From positions 1,116,001 through 1,180,000 of the forward strand of contig OY760867.2 of the NCBI GenBank assembly GCA_963664035.2: 64,000 bases of DNA, written 5' to 3'. Source of the stretch: G958296245 sp963664035. GTDB taxonomy: Bacteria; Chloroflexota; Dehalococcoidia; Lucifugimonadales; G958296245. Both the position numbers and the translations under genes were made by a program. Of the stretch, positions 25,383 to 33,622 are shown in pieces. Each line of letters begins with the position of its first letter. Position 1 is the stretch's first letter. The notes under the pieces are model-generated. The model worked only from the letters and a program-made list of their open reading frames with translations. It searched no databases and was not told the DNA's origin.

Positions 25383-25430
25383 CCGGCAAGCCAATCCCGG
25401 CCCAGTACCCCCGTAATCCAAGGACGACCC

Positions 25431-26288
25431 GTGACTGTCAACCTCAGCTTCCCGCTGATGGACGATACGCTGGAGGAGGAGCCGCCCCCGTCCCAGACCG
25501 GTAGGCGCGTGGTGCGTAACGGCGTCGCCACGAACGACCTCGTGCTGAGCGCTCACGTAGACGGGAACGAGAAGGTGTTCCCGCAGATACTGGACCTCTA
25601 CGTGAAGCCCGGGAGCGTCGTGGCGGACGTGACTTACGGCGAGGGCGTCTTCTGGCGCGGCATACCACCCGGCAGTTACGACCTTCGAGCCACCGACGTC
25701 CGGGACGGCGTGGACTGCCGGGACCTGCCCTACGGCGACGGGGAAGTCGATTGCGTCGTGCTCGATCCCCCATACATGCACTCGCCCGGAGGCACCGCGC
25801 ATCGGACGCACGAGCCGTTCGAGAAGTATTACGCCAACAACGAGGCGGGCAGACAGACCAGGCGCAAGTACCATGAAGCCGTCCTCGATCTGTACAGGGA
25901 TGCGGGGGCGGAGGCCCACCGCGTCCTGCGCGAGCGCGGCGTCTTCATCGTGAAGTGCCAGGACGAGGTCTGCTCGAATCGCCAACGCTTCACGCACGTC
26001 GAGATCATGCTCGCCTTCGAGGAGATGGGCTTCGTCGCCGAAGACCTCTTCGTGGTGCTGAGAAACAACCGTCCAGGCGTCAGCCGGGCGGTGAGACAGG
26101 TCCACGCCCGGAAGAACCACTCGTACTTCCTCGTCTTCTGGAAGCGAGGCGAGAACCGTGGAATATGGGAACCTCCCACGGCGCCTGGCGCAAGGGCGTC
26201 ATCTCGGAGGGCGGGGCCGGTGCTCTCGTGCGCATGGCGGAAGGACAGAGCACGACCCACAAGATCACCAAGAGGCTGGCGGACATGA
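25431..26288 (+). CDS. Class I SAM-dependent DNA methyltransferase (DPPY type)
   Basis: A 285-residue protein. The region VVADVTYGEGVFWRG corresponds to the SAM-binding motif I, and VDCVVLDPPYMHS is the catalytic motif IV (DPPY) of N6-adenine/N4-cytosine amino-methyltransferases. The later VRQVHARKNHSYFLVFWKR is also typical. There is no restriction enzyme beside it, so it looks like an orphan methylase, perhaps of phage origin. The GTG at 25431 (MTVNLSFPLMDD) with AAGGAC upstream is preferred; the frame stays open much further upstream because it shadows the CCA gene. The last ~35 residues overlap another small frame. Confidence 0.72.
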   Translation: MTVNLSFPLMDDTLEEEPPPSQTGRRVVRNGVATNDLVLSAHVDGNEKVFPQILDLYVKPGSVVADVTYGEGVFWRGIPPGSYDLRATDVRDGVDCRDLPYGDGEVDCVVLDPPYMHSPGGTAHRTHEPFEKYYANNEAGRQTRRKYHEAVLDLYRDAGAEAHRVLRERGVFIVKCQDEVCSNRQRFTHVEIMLAFEEMGFVAEDLFVVLRNNRPGVSRAVRQVHARKNHSYFLVFWKRGENRGIWEPPTAPGARASSRRAGPVLSCAWRKDRARPTRSPRGWRT

Positions 26289-26356
26289 GGCCGATAGAGG
26301 AACTGCCAGGCTGGATTCGTGATGAAGTGACAGCCGAGAGTAACGCCGGCCGTTAA
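26165..26356 (+). CDS. Possible small protein overlapping the methyltransferase 3' end
   Basis: A 63-codon frame (MGTSHGAWRKGVISEGGAGA...). Its last 40 residues, MAEGQSTTHKITKRLADMRP followed by IEELPGWIRDEVTAE, look like real protein. An internal ATG at 26234 would give just that part. It overlaps the methyltransferase gene in another frame, so one of the two 3' ends may be a frameshift artefact. No family is recognised. Confidence 0.3.
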   Translation: MGTSHGAWRKGVISEGGAGALVRMAEGQSTTHKITKRLADMRPIEELPGWIRDEVTAESNAGR

Positions 26357-26368
26357 CGCCCCGTACCG

Positions 26369-27124
26369 CTACTGCGCCGCGGCCACCCGCTCCAAGAAGG
26401 CGCGGCCGCCGGAGGTGACCCAGGAGGTCCACTGCGCCAGCAGCAACTGGCAGCCCATGTCGATGCACGCCTCCAGGTTGTCCTCGCGCACCGTGGCGCC
26501 GGCGACCCTGCCCGCGTCCACGATCTTCCTGTTCGCCTTCCTCGCCACCTCCAGCACGTCCGGGTGCTCGACGTTGCCTGGGTGCCCCATGCTCTGGGCG
26601 AGGTCGCCCGTGGCGACGAAGAAGCAGTCGATGTGGTCCACCTCCAGTATCTCGTCCAGGTTGTCGATGGCCACGATGTCCTCGATCAGGATGATCAGCA
26701 GCGACTGCTCGTTCGCCACCTCGATGAAGTTGTCCATGCCGATGCCCTGGCGGCTGGCAAACATCCCGCGATGACCGATCGGCGCGAACTTGCCCGCGTC
26801 CACCACGGCACGCGCCTCCCCCGCCGTGTTCACGTGCGGCACGCAGATCCCCTGCGCGCCCACGTCGAGCGTCCTGTATATGACGCCGGGCAGGTTCAGG
26901 TTGACGCGCGCTATCGAGGTCAGCCCCCACAGATCGCACGCCCGCGTCAGGTTCCCGACGTCCCCGTAGTCGACGTCGCCGTGCTCGCCCTCCAGCCACA
27001 TGCCGTCGAAGCCCATCGGCCCCATGAAGTCGATTACGTCGGGGGTCTGCAACCCGCCGACCACGATGGCCGTCTCGCCGTTGTGGATCTTGTTCTTCAC
27101 CCTGTTCGGTCTGAGCTGTACCAA
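26369..27124 (-). CDS. HpcH/HpaI family aldolase
   Basis: A 251-residue class II pyruvate aldolase of the HpcH/HpaI fold, which cleaves 4-hydroxy-2-oxo acids to pyruvate (or a related 2-oxo acid) and an aldehyde. Visible features are WLEGEHGDVDY (catalytic His), QGICVPHVNTAGEARAVVDA and APIGHRGMFAS. The metal-ligand Glu/Asp lie in ILIEDIVAIDNL and CFFVATGDLAQSMG. The TTG at 27124 is chosen for its AGGAGGGG site and family-like N-terminus; an ATG 54 bases further upstream is less likely. The physiological substrate is unknown. Confidence 0.85.
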   Translation of the reverse strand: MVQLRPNRVKNKIHNGETAIVVGGLQTPDVIDFMGPMGFDGMWLEGEHGDVDYGDVGNLTRACDLWGLTSIARVNLNLPGVIYRTLDVGAQGICVPHVNTAGEARAVVDAGKFAPIGHRGMFASRQGIGMDNFIEVANEQSLLIILIEDIVAIDNLDEILEVDHIDCFFVATGDLAQSMGHPGNVEHPDVLEVARKANRKIVDAGRVAGATVREDNLEACIDMGCQLLLAQWTSWVTSGGRAFLERVAAAQ

Positions 27125-27219
27125 CGCACCCCTCCTGGGCCAACTGTGGCTTCCGTGGCCGTATCTTCGCGTGCGCAATTATATGTGGCGCCGCTACGCC
27201 GGTCAACGCACTGATTCCT

Positions 27220-27340
27220 CCCAAATCCCCCACCTCCAGGTTCAGCGCCATATCTATCGGCCATCACCCCGTAGGGGCTGGTTTCAAACCAGCCCTCCCC
27301 TTGCCGTAGAGCGTCACCGCCATTTCGGTGGGGATTTTGG
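27220..27340. mobile_element. MITE-like element family 2, copy 4
   Basis: 121 bp, starting CCCAAATCCCCCACCT and ending CGGTGGGGATTTTGG, flanked by TCCT on both sides (27216-27219 and 27341-27344). It contains one TGGTTT/AAACCA hairpin. It lies between the divergent aldolase gene and the coiled-coil protein gene. Confidence 0.78.
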
Positions 27341-27364
27341 TCCTCTTTACCCTAGGAGTACATC

Positions 27365-27394
27365 TTGATATCTGCTTGTATGGTATGGTATAAA
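27365..27394 (+). promoter_or_regulatory. Promoter of the 228-residue hypothetical gene
   Basis: TTGATA (27365-27370) and TATAAA (27389-27394) with an 18-base spacer, embedded in an AT-rich run of TATGGTATGG-like repeats. It follows directly on a family 2 element. Confidence 0.45.
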
Positions 27395-27466
27395 TATGGT
27401 ATGCGCTGACCGGTCACACCCCGGTCAAGCAAATTCAAGCGCCAACGAGCGCAGGAGAGACGGGAT

Positions 27467-28153
27467 ATGTCGGAGCAGACGCTAAAACAGATGGAGCAGC
27501 AGCTAGTAGAGTTGAACGCCAAATTCATGGATGCCGTCAAAAGCGGTGACGTGAAGCGTGTCGGCGAGATTCGGGAACTGTCCAAGCAGATCGAAACGGC
27601 CACCGAGCAACTGACCAAAGCCCGGGTTGAGGCGAACAAGGAGAAGGTGGCCGAGGTAGAACGCGCCCTGGCTATCCAGATAACGGGGCTGATAGACGCC
27701 TCCGGTCTGGTGGAGTTGATGGCCGAAGACGTCCATACGGTGATCTGGTTCCGCGAAGACGTGGCAGATGGGTACGAGGGCGTCCTCATTAATCCCGAGG
27801 GGTGGGGCCTTGAGCCGAAGCCAACTGAGGGAGACAGCCGTGTCACAGCGCGTAAGATGGTTGCTAAGCCGGGTAACCGCACCCGCCAACGGATAGGGTC
27901 AACACTCCTGAGAGAGCATGGGCTTGCCTGCCGAAAGGGGTATTACTCCAAAGACGGGGTTCCTTATCAAAGGCCAGTCGAATTCCCGGTAGCGCTCTTT
28001 GACCCTGGCGGGTATTTGATATTTCCAAACGAAACCGCGATGCGGAGTAACCCCGATATCAATGTGGGCAAACAGGTCAGCGTTCCAAGGGGCATCAGCA
28101 AGGTGCCCGGATACCATGCCTGTGGGCATACGCACGGTGAAGACATGGTCTGA
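27467..28153 (+). CDS. Hypothetical protein with N-terminal coiled coil
   Basis: A 228-residue protein that I do not recognise. Residues 1-70 are a Glu/Lys/Gln-rich helix with heptad character (MEQQLVELNAKFMDAVKSGD, IETATEQLTKARVEANKEKV). Residues 75-228 are a mixed alpha/beta domain with WGLEPKP, KGYYSKDGVPYQRPVEFPVA and a C-terminal HACGHTHGEDMV containing Cys and several His that could bind metal. Base composition is less GC-rich than its neighbours, hinting at transfer. GGAGAG precedes the ATG. There is no operon partner: the next gene starts 66 bases on with its own site. Confidence 0.6.
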   Translation: MSEQTLKQMEQQLVELNAKFMDAVKSGDVKRVGEIRELSKQIETATEQLTKARVEANKEKVAEVERALAIQITGLIDASGLVELMAEDVHTVIWFREDVADGYEGVLINPEGWGLEPKPTEGDSRVTARKMVAKPGNRTRQRIGSTLLREHGLACRKGYYSKDGVPYQRPVEFPVALFDPGGYLIFPNETAMRSNPDINVGKQVSVPRGISKVPGYHACGHTHGEDMV

Positions 28154-28219
28154 TAAACGCACTGGACGCCGCCCCGCCGCGCCGGTAGCATTGGCGGCAA
28201 CCGCCGGGAGGAGGCCGTA

Positions 28220-28714
28220 TTGGAAGCGGACGTTAGCTACTGCGCGCGTTGCGGCCGCGGCCTGGTCGTCGAGGAGGTGCATGGCAGGCCCAGGCCCAAG
28301 TGTCCCGGCTGCGGGCACGTGGTCTTCCTGGACCCAAAGGTGGCCGCCGTCGTGCTGGTGGCGATAGACGGCAAGCTCGTGCTGGTGCGCAGGGCCGAGG
28401 AGCCCGAGATCGGCGCGTGGGCCTTTCCCGCGGGGTACGTCGACAGGGGCGAGGCCGTGGAGGACGCCGCCGTCAGGGAGGTCCGCGAGGAGACCGGCCT
28501 CGAGGTGGAGATCACGCGGCTTCTCGGCCTCTACTCGAGGGCCGGCGACCCCGTCGTCCTGGCCGCGTACTCTGCCGAGGTCGTCGGGGGCGCCCTGGAA
28601 GCGGGGGACGACGTCAGCGACGTGGCGCTGTACGAACCGGACGCGCTGCCGCCGCTCCCATTCTTCCACGACGCCAGCATCCTGGAGGCCTGGCGCGAGA
28701 GCCGCCGCCCTTAG
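28220..28714 (+). CDS. Nudix hydrolase with N-terminal zinc ribbon
   Basis: A 164-residue protein. Residues 7-30 hold two Cys pairs (CARCGRGL and CPGCGHVV), a zinc ribbon as in NudC-like and other ribbon-Nudix enzymes. The Nudix box is complete: GYVDRGEAVEDAAVREVREE followed by TGL, giving G-x5-E-x7-REVxEExGL. Such enzymes hydrolyse nucleoside diphosphates linked to another moiety; the substrate here is unknown. The TTG start at 28220 has GGAGGAGG just upstream. Confidence 0.87.
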   Translation: MEADVSYCARCGRGLVVEEVHGRPRPKCPGCGHVVFLDPKVAAVVLVAIDGKLVLVRRAEEPEIGAWAFPAGYVDRGEAVEDAAVREVREETGLEVEITRLLGLYSRAGDPVVLAAYSAEVVGGALEAGDDVSDVALYEPDALPPLPFFHDASILEAWRESRRP

Positions 28715-28733
28715 CGGGCGGGTGGAGCGGCCT

Positions 28734-29708
28734 TTACAGGTTCACGAAGCTGATGCTCGTGCCCTCGGACGCCCTGTCCAGGGCCGACATCTCGTCCTCG
28801 CTCAACTCCCAGCCGACCGCGCCCAGGTTGTCGTCGAGCTGCTCCACGCCGTCGCAGCCGAATATCGCGACCGTTACCTCGCTCTTGCTTATGACCCAGT
28901 TCAACGCCGTCTGCGCGACCGTCCTGCCCCGCTCCGCCGATATGCGCGAAAGCTCCCCGAGCACTGCCCCGGTGCTGCCCGACATCGACGCCTCGAAACG
29001 CGCCCTGTCCTTGCCCGCCCATAGCGTGCCCGGCGGCGCCGCCGTCCCGGCGCGGTAGTCGCCGCTGAGCAGGCCCGCGCCCAGTGGGCTGAACGCCATC
29101 ACCCCCAGGCCCTGGTCGCGCACGACCCCGAACAGGTCGCTCTCTATGGCCCGGTTCAGCAGGCTGTAGGGGTTCTGAGCGCAGATGATCGGGTCGGCGC
29201 CGATGCGGTCCGCCGTCCAGAGCGCCTTGCAGAGCTGCCAGGCGGCAAAGTTGCTGGCCCCGGCGTACAGCACCTTGCCCTGCGCGATCAGGTCGTCCAG
29301 CGCCCGCAGCGTCTCGTCCAGCGGCGTCTCTTCGTCGTAGCCGTGGAGCAGGTAGACGTCTATGCGGTCGGTGTCCAGGCGTCGAAGCGAGCGCTCGACC
29401 TCTCGCATCACGTGGTAGCGCGAAGAGCCGCGGTCGTTCGGACCCGGCCCGATCTGCATGAACACCTTGGAGGTGATCACCAGGTCGTCGCGGTGTTCTT
29501 TCAAGACGGGCGCGAGTATCTCCTCGGAGAGCATCGCTCCGCCGGCCACGCCGTAGAAGTTCGAGCAGTCGATCAGGTTGACGCCCGAGCCGATGGCGCG
29601 CTCTATGACCCGCGTCGCCTCGTCCGGCGCGCCTATCGCCCTGAACCCAAGGCCCAGCGCCAGCCGCGACACCTTCACCCCGGCCGTTCCGAAGTTCACG
29701 TATTCCAT
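28734..29708 (-). CDS. Aldo/keto reductase
   Basis: A 324-residue TIM-barrel NAD(P)H-dependent oxidoreductase. It shows the catalytic set: Asp and Tyr in NLIDCSNFYG, Lys in LVITSKVF and His in VYLLHGYD. NPYSLLNRAIE and the FSPLGAGLLSGDY segment are typical of the AKR family of YajO/Tas type. The ATG at 29708 is preceded by TAGAAT (minus strand, 29724-29719) only 10 bases away, so the transcript probably has almost no leader. The substrate is unknown. Confidence 0.88.
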   Translation of the reverse strand: MEYVNFGTAGVKVSRLALGLGFRAIGAPDEATRVIERAIGSGVNLIDCSNFYGVAGGAMLSEEILAPVLKEHRDDLVITSKVFMQIGPGPNDRGSSRYHVMREVERSLRRLDTDRIDVYLLHGYDEETPLDETLRALDDLIAQGKVLYAGASNFAAWQLCKALWTADRIGADPIICAQNPYSLLNRAIESDLFGVVRDQGLGVMAFSPLGAGLLSGDYRAGTAAPPGTLWAGKDRARFEASMSGSTGAVLGELSRISAERGRTVAQTALNWVISKSEVTVAIFGCDGVEQLDDNLGAVGWELSEDEMSALDRASEGTSISFVNL

Positions 29709-29718
29709 GTTGGCGGGG

Positions 29719-29724
29719 ATTCTA
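29719..29724 (-). promoter_or_regulatory. -10 element of the aldo/keto reductase gene
   Basis: TAGAAT on the minus strand, 10 bases before the ATG. The predicted transcription start is within about 3 bases of the start codon. Confidence 0.35.
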
Positions 29725-29761
29725 TCAGGAGCTACGGCCTCGCTCTATAGGGTCCAGCGAG

Positions 29762-29990
29762 GTGCCAGGGCCCACCCCCACATCGCCATACCGGCCCACA
29801 TTGTCATACCCGCGAAAGAACGTCACCCCGTACTCCGATACGGGGCCGGTATGCAGCCCCCCCATCGTCATACCGGCGAAAGCCGGTATCCAGCCCCCCC
29901 ACATCGCCATACCCGCGAAAGAACGTCACCCCGTACTCCGATACGGGGCCGGTATCCAGTCCCCCACCCGTGGACGCTGGGATGCCGCAG
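29762..29990. repeat. Cluster of short palindromic (REP-like) repeats
   Basis: The gap holds repeated modules: CATACCCGCGAAAGAACGTC followed by the hairpin CCCCGTA-CTCCGA-TACGGGG (29826-29845 and 29929-29948) and GGCCGGTATNCAG, plus an ATACCGGCGAAAGCCGGTAT palindrome near 29870. The CCCCGTA hairpin also occurs inside pyrC (57028-57047) and in decayed form at 1111-1128. No gene is seen between 29709 and 30157. Confidence 0.8.
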
Positions 29991-30142
29991 CAGCCAGTTT
30001 TCATACCCCTGTGTGGCCACTGGACTCCAACCTACACTGGAGTGACGGTGTAAGGATTGCCGCCGTATTTCCTTTATGGTCGCATCACACCGAATTGGTA
30101 TAACAATGAAAAGGCCCTGGCGAGGTCCGCGGCGGGGGCTGC

Positions 30143-30148
30143 TATAAT
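30143..30148 (+). promoter_or_regulatory. TATAAT -10 element of the MFS gene
   Basis: A perfect TATAAT ends 9 bases before the ATG at 30158. The transcript would have a leader of only about 2-3 bases, that is, be nearly leaderless. No clear -35. Confidence 0.5.
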
Positions 30149-30157
30149 CGGGCGCGC

Positions 30158-31429
30158 ATGTACCCCGGCCAGCAAGACCCCCAGGCCCGCCGCGAGCGCG
30201 CTCCCTTCCACGGCTGGCGATTCGCCGCGATCGGCGCCAGCATGAACGCCCTCATCTCCGGCCTCTACGGCAGGGGGTTCACCGTGTACTTCCTCGCCCT
30301 GGCCAACGACCTCAAGCTCAGCCACGCCTCCACGTCGCTGGTCTTCGGCCTCTCGGCTCTGGAGAGCGGCCTGCAGAGCCCGATCACCGGCTACTTCATC
30401 GACCGGTGGGGCCCCAGGATCATGATGATTATCGGGACTGTGCTCGCAGGCGCCGGCTTCCTGCTGCTCCCGCTGGCGAACAGCTTCGCCGTCTTCCTGG
30501 CCATCTTCATCGGCGTGCTCTCGCTGGGCGTCAACATGGGGTTCCACAACGGCTCGGCGGCCATAGTCACCCGCTGGTTCATACGCAACCGGGGGACGGC
30601 CTTCGGCGTCATATCGGTCGGCATCGCCGTGGGGGGCACCGTCTTCACCCCGGCGGTCGCCTACGTCGTCATCAACCACGGGTGGCGGGAGGCGGCCTTC
30701 ATATCGGGAATCGCGGTGCTGCTCATCGGCGTACCGCTCTCCGCCCTGGTGCGGAACTCTCCCGAGGAGGTCGGTCAGACGCCCGACGGCGACGGCGGCC
30801 TGGGGTCCAGGCGGCGCCGCCAGGTCCCCGTCGAGTACGGGGTGCGCGAGGCGACCCGGACGTGGGCCTACTGGCTGCTCTCGGTCGGCGTGACGCTGCG
30901 GATATCGGCGGGCAGCGGCGTCATCGTCCACATAGTGCCGCTCATGGTCTGGAAGGGCCTGGGCGAGGAGGCGGGCGGCGTGGTGATCGCCGCGGGCTCG
31001 CTGGCCGCGATAGCCACGCGCTTCTCGATGGGCTGGATCGGAGACCGCTGGTCGAAGCGTAAGCTCGTAGTGTCCGCGATGCTGGTCGGCGCGGGCAGCA
31101 TGGTCTTCCTGCTCTATTCCCCCGGGAATCTGCCGCTGATGATCGCGTTCGGCGTAATCCTGTCCATAACGGAGGGCGCCGCCGGGCTGACCTGGGCCAT
31201 GATAGGCGACTACTTCGGGCGCTCGTCCTACGCGACGCTGCGGGGGGGCGTGAACACGATGGTAAGCATCGGGGCGCTGGCGGCCCCGGTCGCCGCGGGG
31301 CGCGTCTTCGACGTGACGCAGAGCTACTCCTGGGTCCTGTTGTCCTTCGCCGGCATCTACGTGCTGGCAGCGGGCGTCTTCCTGGTGCTCCGCGGCCCGC
31401 GTCGGCAGGTAGCGACCGTTCGGATCTGA
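30158..31429 (+). CDS. MFS transporter (oxalate/formate antiporter or monocarboxylate-like)
   Basis: A 423-residue 12-helix transporter. The first half has SPITGYFIDRWGPRIMMIIG, the MFS loop 2-3 motif, and GFHNGSAAIVTRWFIRNRGTA, typical of the OFA/monocarboxylate porter groups. The second half has SMGWIGDRWSKRKLVV. A central charged loop (GDGGLGSRRRRQVPVEYG) separates the halves. The ATG at 30158 is preferred because of the TATAAT just upstream. An anion such as a small organic acid is a likely substrate by family, but this is inference. Confidence 0.87.
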   Translation: MYPGQQDPQARRERAPFHGWRFAAIGASMNALISGLYGRGFTVYFLALANDLKLSHASTSLVFGLSALESGLQSPITGYFIDRWGPRIMMIIGTVLAGAGFLLLPLANSFAVFLAIFIGVLSLGVNMGFHNGSAAIVTRWFIRNRGTAFGVISVGIAVGGTVFTPAVAYVVINHGWREAAFISGIAVLLIGVPLSALVRNSPEEVGQTPDGDGGLGSRRRRQVPVEYGVREATRTWAYWLLSVGVTLRISAGSGVIVHIVPLMVWKGLGEEAGGVVIAAGSLAAIATRFSMGWIGDRWSKRKLVVSAMLVGAGSMVFLLYSPGNLPLMIAFGVILSITEGAAGLTWAMIGDYFGRSSYATLRGGVNTMVSIGALAAPVAAGRVFDVTQSYSWVLLSFAGIYVLAAGVFLVLRGPRRQVATVRI

Positions 31430-31707
31430 GCATCTTCACGTTTTGGGCTGGCGCCGCCCGGACCCGTTGTCCCCCGGGACCATCGTCGAAGCTTGAACAA
31501 CCCCATTCAAGGCCGCATCGTGGTCGACGACCACGAGCAGACGAACGCCGAAGTGCTAGGACCGCCTCCAGTGCGACAACTGGGAAGTCGTGGTCCCCGA
31601 GCTGGTCTTCGAACCGGAGCAGTAACCACCGGGCTAGGACGACCCACACATCATCCCAATCACATCCATCACACCAATCACAGTTCAGACGTTCAGCCAA
31701 CCCGCCC
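31430..31707. other. Intergenic region without a clear gene
   Basis: About 280 bases after the MFS gene. Short open frames only. One reads DRLQCDNWEVVVPELVFEPE before a stop near 31624 and may be a gene remnant. A run of ATCAC/ATCCATCACACC repeats lies near 31652-31680. Nothing else is recognised. Confidence 0.4.
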
Positions 31708-31737
31708 TTGACACTACGCGAACGCACGTGCTACCAT
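31708..31737 (+). promoter_or_regulatory. Promoter with perfect -35, upstream of a small frame
   Basis: TTGACA (31708-31713), an 18-base spacer and TACCAT (31732-31737). The predicted start of transcription coincides with the ATG at 31744. Confidence 0.45.
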
Positions 31738-31743
31738 CCTCCC

Positions 31744-31962
31744 ATGAACAGACCCGCGGCCAGGCAGACGACACCCGGCGCCGCATCTGGCCGCGCCAGG
31801 ACCGCAGTCCCATTCCTTCCCAGGAGCGCTCCGGCCCCGCCCCATTCGTATCTCATATGCGTTCCCAGGCCCGTCCAAATGACCCCAGGCCCAGATAGGA
31901 AATGGAACAAAATGGAACATAGTGGGACAGTTTTTCTTGACACGGCCCCCGTTTGCCTCTAA
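31744..31962 (+). CDS. Possible short leaderless reading frame (72 codons)
   Basis: A frame starting exactly where a TTGACA/TACCAT promoter would begin transcription. The peptide is Pro/Ala/Arg-rich (MNRPAARQTTPGAASGRART) with no recognised family and ends inside the promoter of the next gene. It could be a short transcript with no functional protein. The evidence is only the promoter alignment. Confidence 0.2.
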   Translation: MNRPAARQTTPGAASGRARTAVPFLPRSAPAPPHSYLICVPRPVQMTPGPDRKWNKMEHSGTVFLDTAPVCL

Positions 31963-31965
31963 CTT
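31937..31965 (+). promoter_or_regulatory. Leaderless promoter of the gamma-glutamyltransferase gene
   Basis: TTGACA (31937-31942), a 17-base spacer and TAACTT (31960-31965). The ATG of the next gene is at 31972, six bases after the -10, so transcription and translation would start at the same base. Confidence 0.65.
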
Positions 31966-31971
31966 GAACCC

Positions 31972-33618
31972 ATGTCAAGGTCGCATCTCTACCCGCCGCC
32001 GCGAAGACCCGTCGCCATGGGCGCCAACGGAATGGTCGCCTCCGCCCATCCGCTCGCATCCCAGGCCGGCCTCTCCGTATTGATCGACGGCGGCAACGCA
32101 TTCGACGCCGCCGTAGCAACCGCCGCGACCCTCAACGTCGTCGAACCCTACATGTCCGGCGTGGGCGGCATCGGCCTCGCCCTCGCGTACGTCGCGAAGG
32201 AGCGCCGCGTCAGGGCGCTCAACTTCTCCGGCAGGGCGCCCCTCGCCGCCGTACCCGACGCCTTCACCGAGCAGACCCGCGACTCCGGCATCCTCGCCGC
32301 CCTCGTGCCCGGCAACGTCGCCGGTTGGCTCGCGCTGCACGAGAGCTACGGCGCCCTCGACCGCGAACGCCTCTTCGCCCCAGCCGTCGCCTACGCCGAG
32401 GACGGCTTCCCCGTCACATACGTCAACAGCGAGATCATGTCCGAGTGCGCCGATACGCTCCTACGCTTCCCCGACTCCGCCTCCATCGTCCTGGACGCCA
32501 ACGGCCGCGCCCCAGCGCCCGGCGCCCGCCTCCGCATGACCCAGTTGGCCGCCACCCTGCGCCGGATCGCCGCCGGAGGCGTTGACGAGTTCTACCGCGG
32601 AGACCTCGCCCGCAGCATCGTAGACGGCGCCCGCAAGCTCGGCGGCCTCTACTCCCACGAGGACTTCGAACGCTACCAAGCCGAGTGGCAGGACCCCATC
32701 CGCATCGGCTACCGCGGCCACGACGTATACGCCACGCCGCCGAACAGCAGCGCCTTCCAGGTGCTCCAGACCCTCAAGCTGCTGGAGACCGCCGACCCCT
32801 CCGAGCTAGCCTTCCAGCACCCCGACACCGTCCACCTCTTCCTGGAGGCCATCAAGCTCTGCGTCACCGACCGCGTCGAGTACGCCGGCGACCCCGACTA
32901 CGTAACCGCGCCCCTTGCGGGCCTCCTCTCCGACGCCTACGCCCGCCGCCAGCGCGAGCGCATCGACCCCGCCTCCGCGGCCGCCGTGCTCGGCGAGAGA
33001 TACACCCAGGAGCGCGACGTCGGAGCGCTCACGCCCGGCAGCCCCCAGCAGTTCGACGGCGGCATGACCACCCACTTCGCAACCGCCGACCGCGACGGCA
33101 ACGTCGTCACCATAACCCAGACCCTCGGCGGCGGCTTCGGCTCCGGCGCCGCCGTCGGCGGCACGGGCGTCTTCCTCAACAACATGGCAAGCTACTTCGA
33201 GCTCGAAGAGGGCAGCCCCAACCGCATCGGCCCAGGCAAGCGCGTCGACTTCGTCGTCGCACCCACCCAGACCTTCCGCAACGGCGACTTCCTCCTCAGC
33301 ATGGGAACCCCCGGAAGCTGGGGCATCCTCCAGACCACCGTACAGCTAGTCACCAACGTCCTCGACTTCGGCATGGACGTCCAGCAGGCCATAGAGGCCC
33401 CGCGCTTCCGCTACTTTACCGGGCGCCAGCTCAGGATGGAGGAGCGCTTCCCCCTACACCTCAGGCGAGAGCTGGAGCGCCGAGGACACCAGGTCGAGCT
33501 CGTCGAGGCATGGTCCAGGGTCGTGGGAGGCGCCCAGGCCATCATGGCCGACGCCGAGCACGGGACCTTCCAGGGCGGCGCAGACCCCAGGCGCGACGGC
33601 TACGCCCTCGGCTGGTAG
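31972..33618 (+). CDS. ggt: Gamma-glutamyltransferase family protein
   Basis: A 548-residue Ntn-hydrolase that normally autocleaves into large and small subunits. The cleavage/catalytic Thr is T366 in DGGMTTHFATAD, and GGGFGSGAAVGGTGVFLNNM is the conserved small-subunit segment. The N-terminus has NGMVASAHPLASQAGLSVL and GGNAFDAAVA as in the family. There is no signal peptide, unlike periplasmic Ggt of E. coli, so it may act inside the cell on glutathione-like or other gamma-glutamyl/acyl compounds. There is no Shine-Dalgarno site; the promoter suggests a leaderless mRNA. The next gene follows after 4 bases. Confidence 0.9.
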   Translation: MSRSHLYPPPRRPVAMGANGMVASAHPLASQAGLSVLIDGGNAFDAAVATAATLNVVEPYMSGVGGIGLALAYVAKERRVRALNFSGRAPLAAVPDAFTEQTRDSGILAALVPGNVAGWLALHESYGALDRERLFAPAVAYAEDGFPVTYVNSEIMSECADTLLRFPDSASIVLDANGRAPAPGARLRMTQLAATLRRIAAGGVDEFYRGDLARSIVDGARKLGGLYSHEDFERYQAEWQDPIRIGYRGHDVYATPPNSSAFQVLQTLKLLETADPSELAFQHPDTVHLFLEAIKLCVTDRVEYAGDPDYVTAPLAGLLSDAYARRQRERIDPASAAAVLGERYTQERDVGALTPGSPQQFDGGMTTHFATADRDGNVVTITQTLGGGFGSGAAVGGTGVFLNNMASYFELEEGSPNRIGPGKRVDFVVAPTQTFRNGDFLLSMGTPGSWGILQTTVQLVTNVLDFGMDVQQAIEAPRFRYFTGRQLRMEERFPLHLRRELERRGHQVELVEAWSRVVGGAQAIMADAEHGTFQGGADPRRDGYALGW

Positions 33619-33622
33619 TCGC

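Noticed and set aside
24711..25430. Upstream extension of the methyltransferase frame
   Set aside because: This part lies antisense to the CCA transferase gene. The GTG at 25431 with a ribosome binding site fits better.
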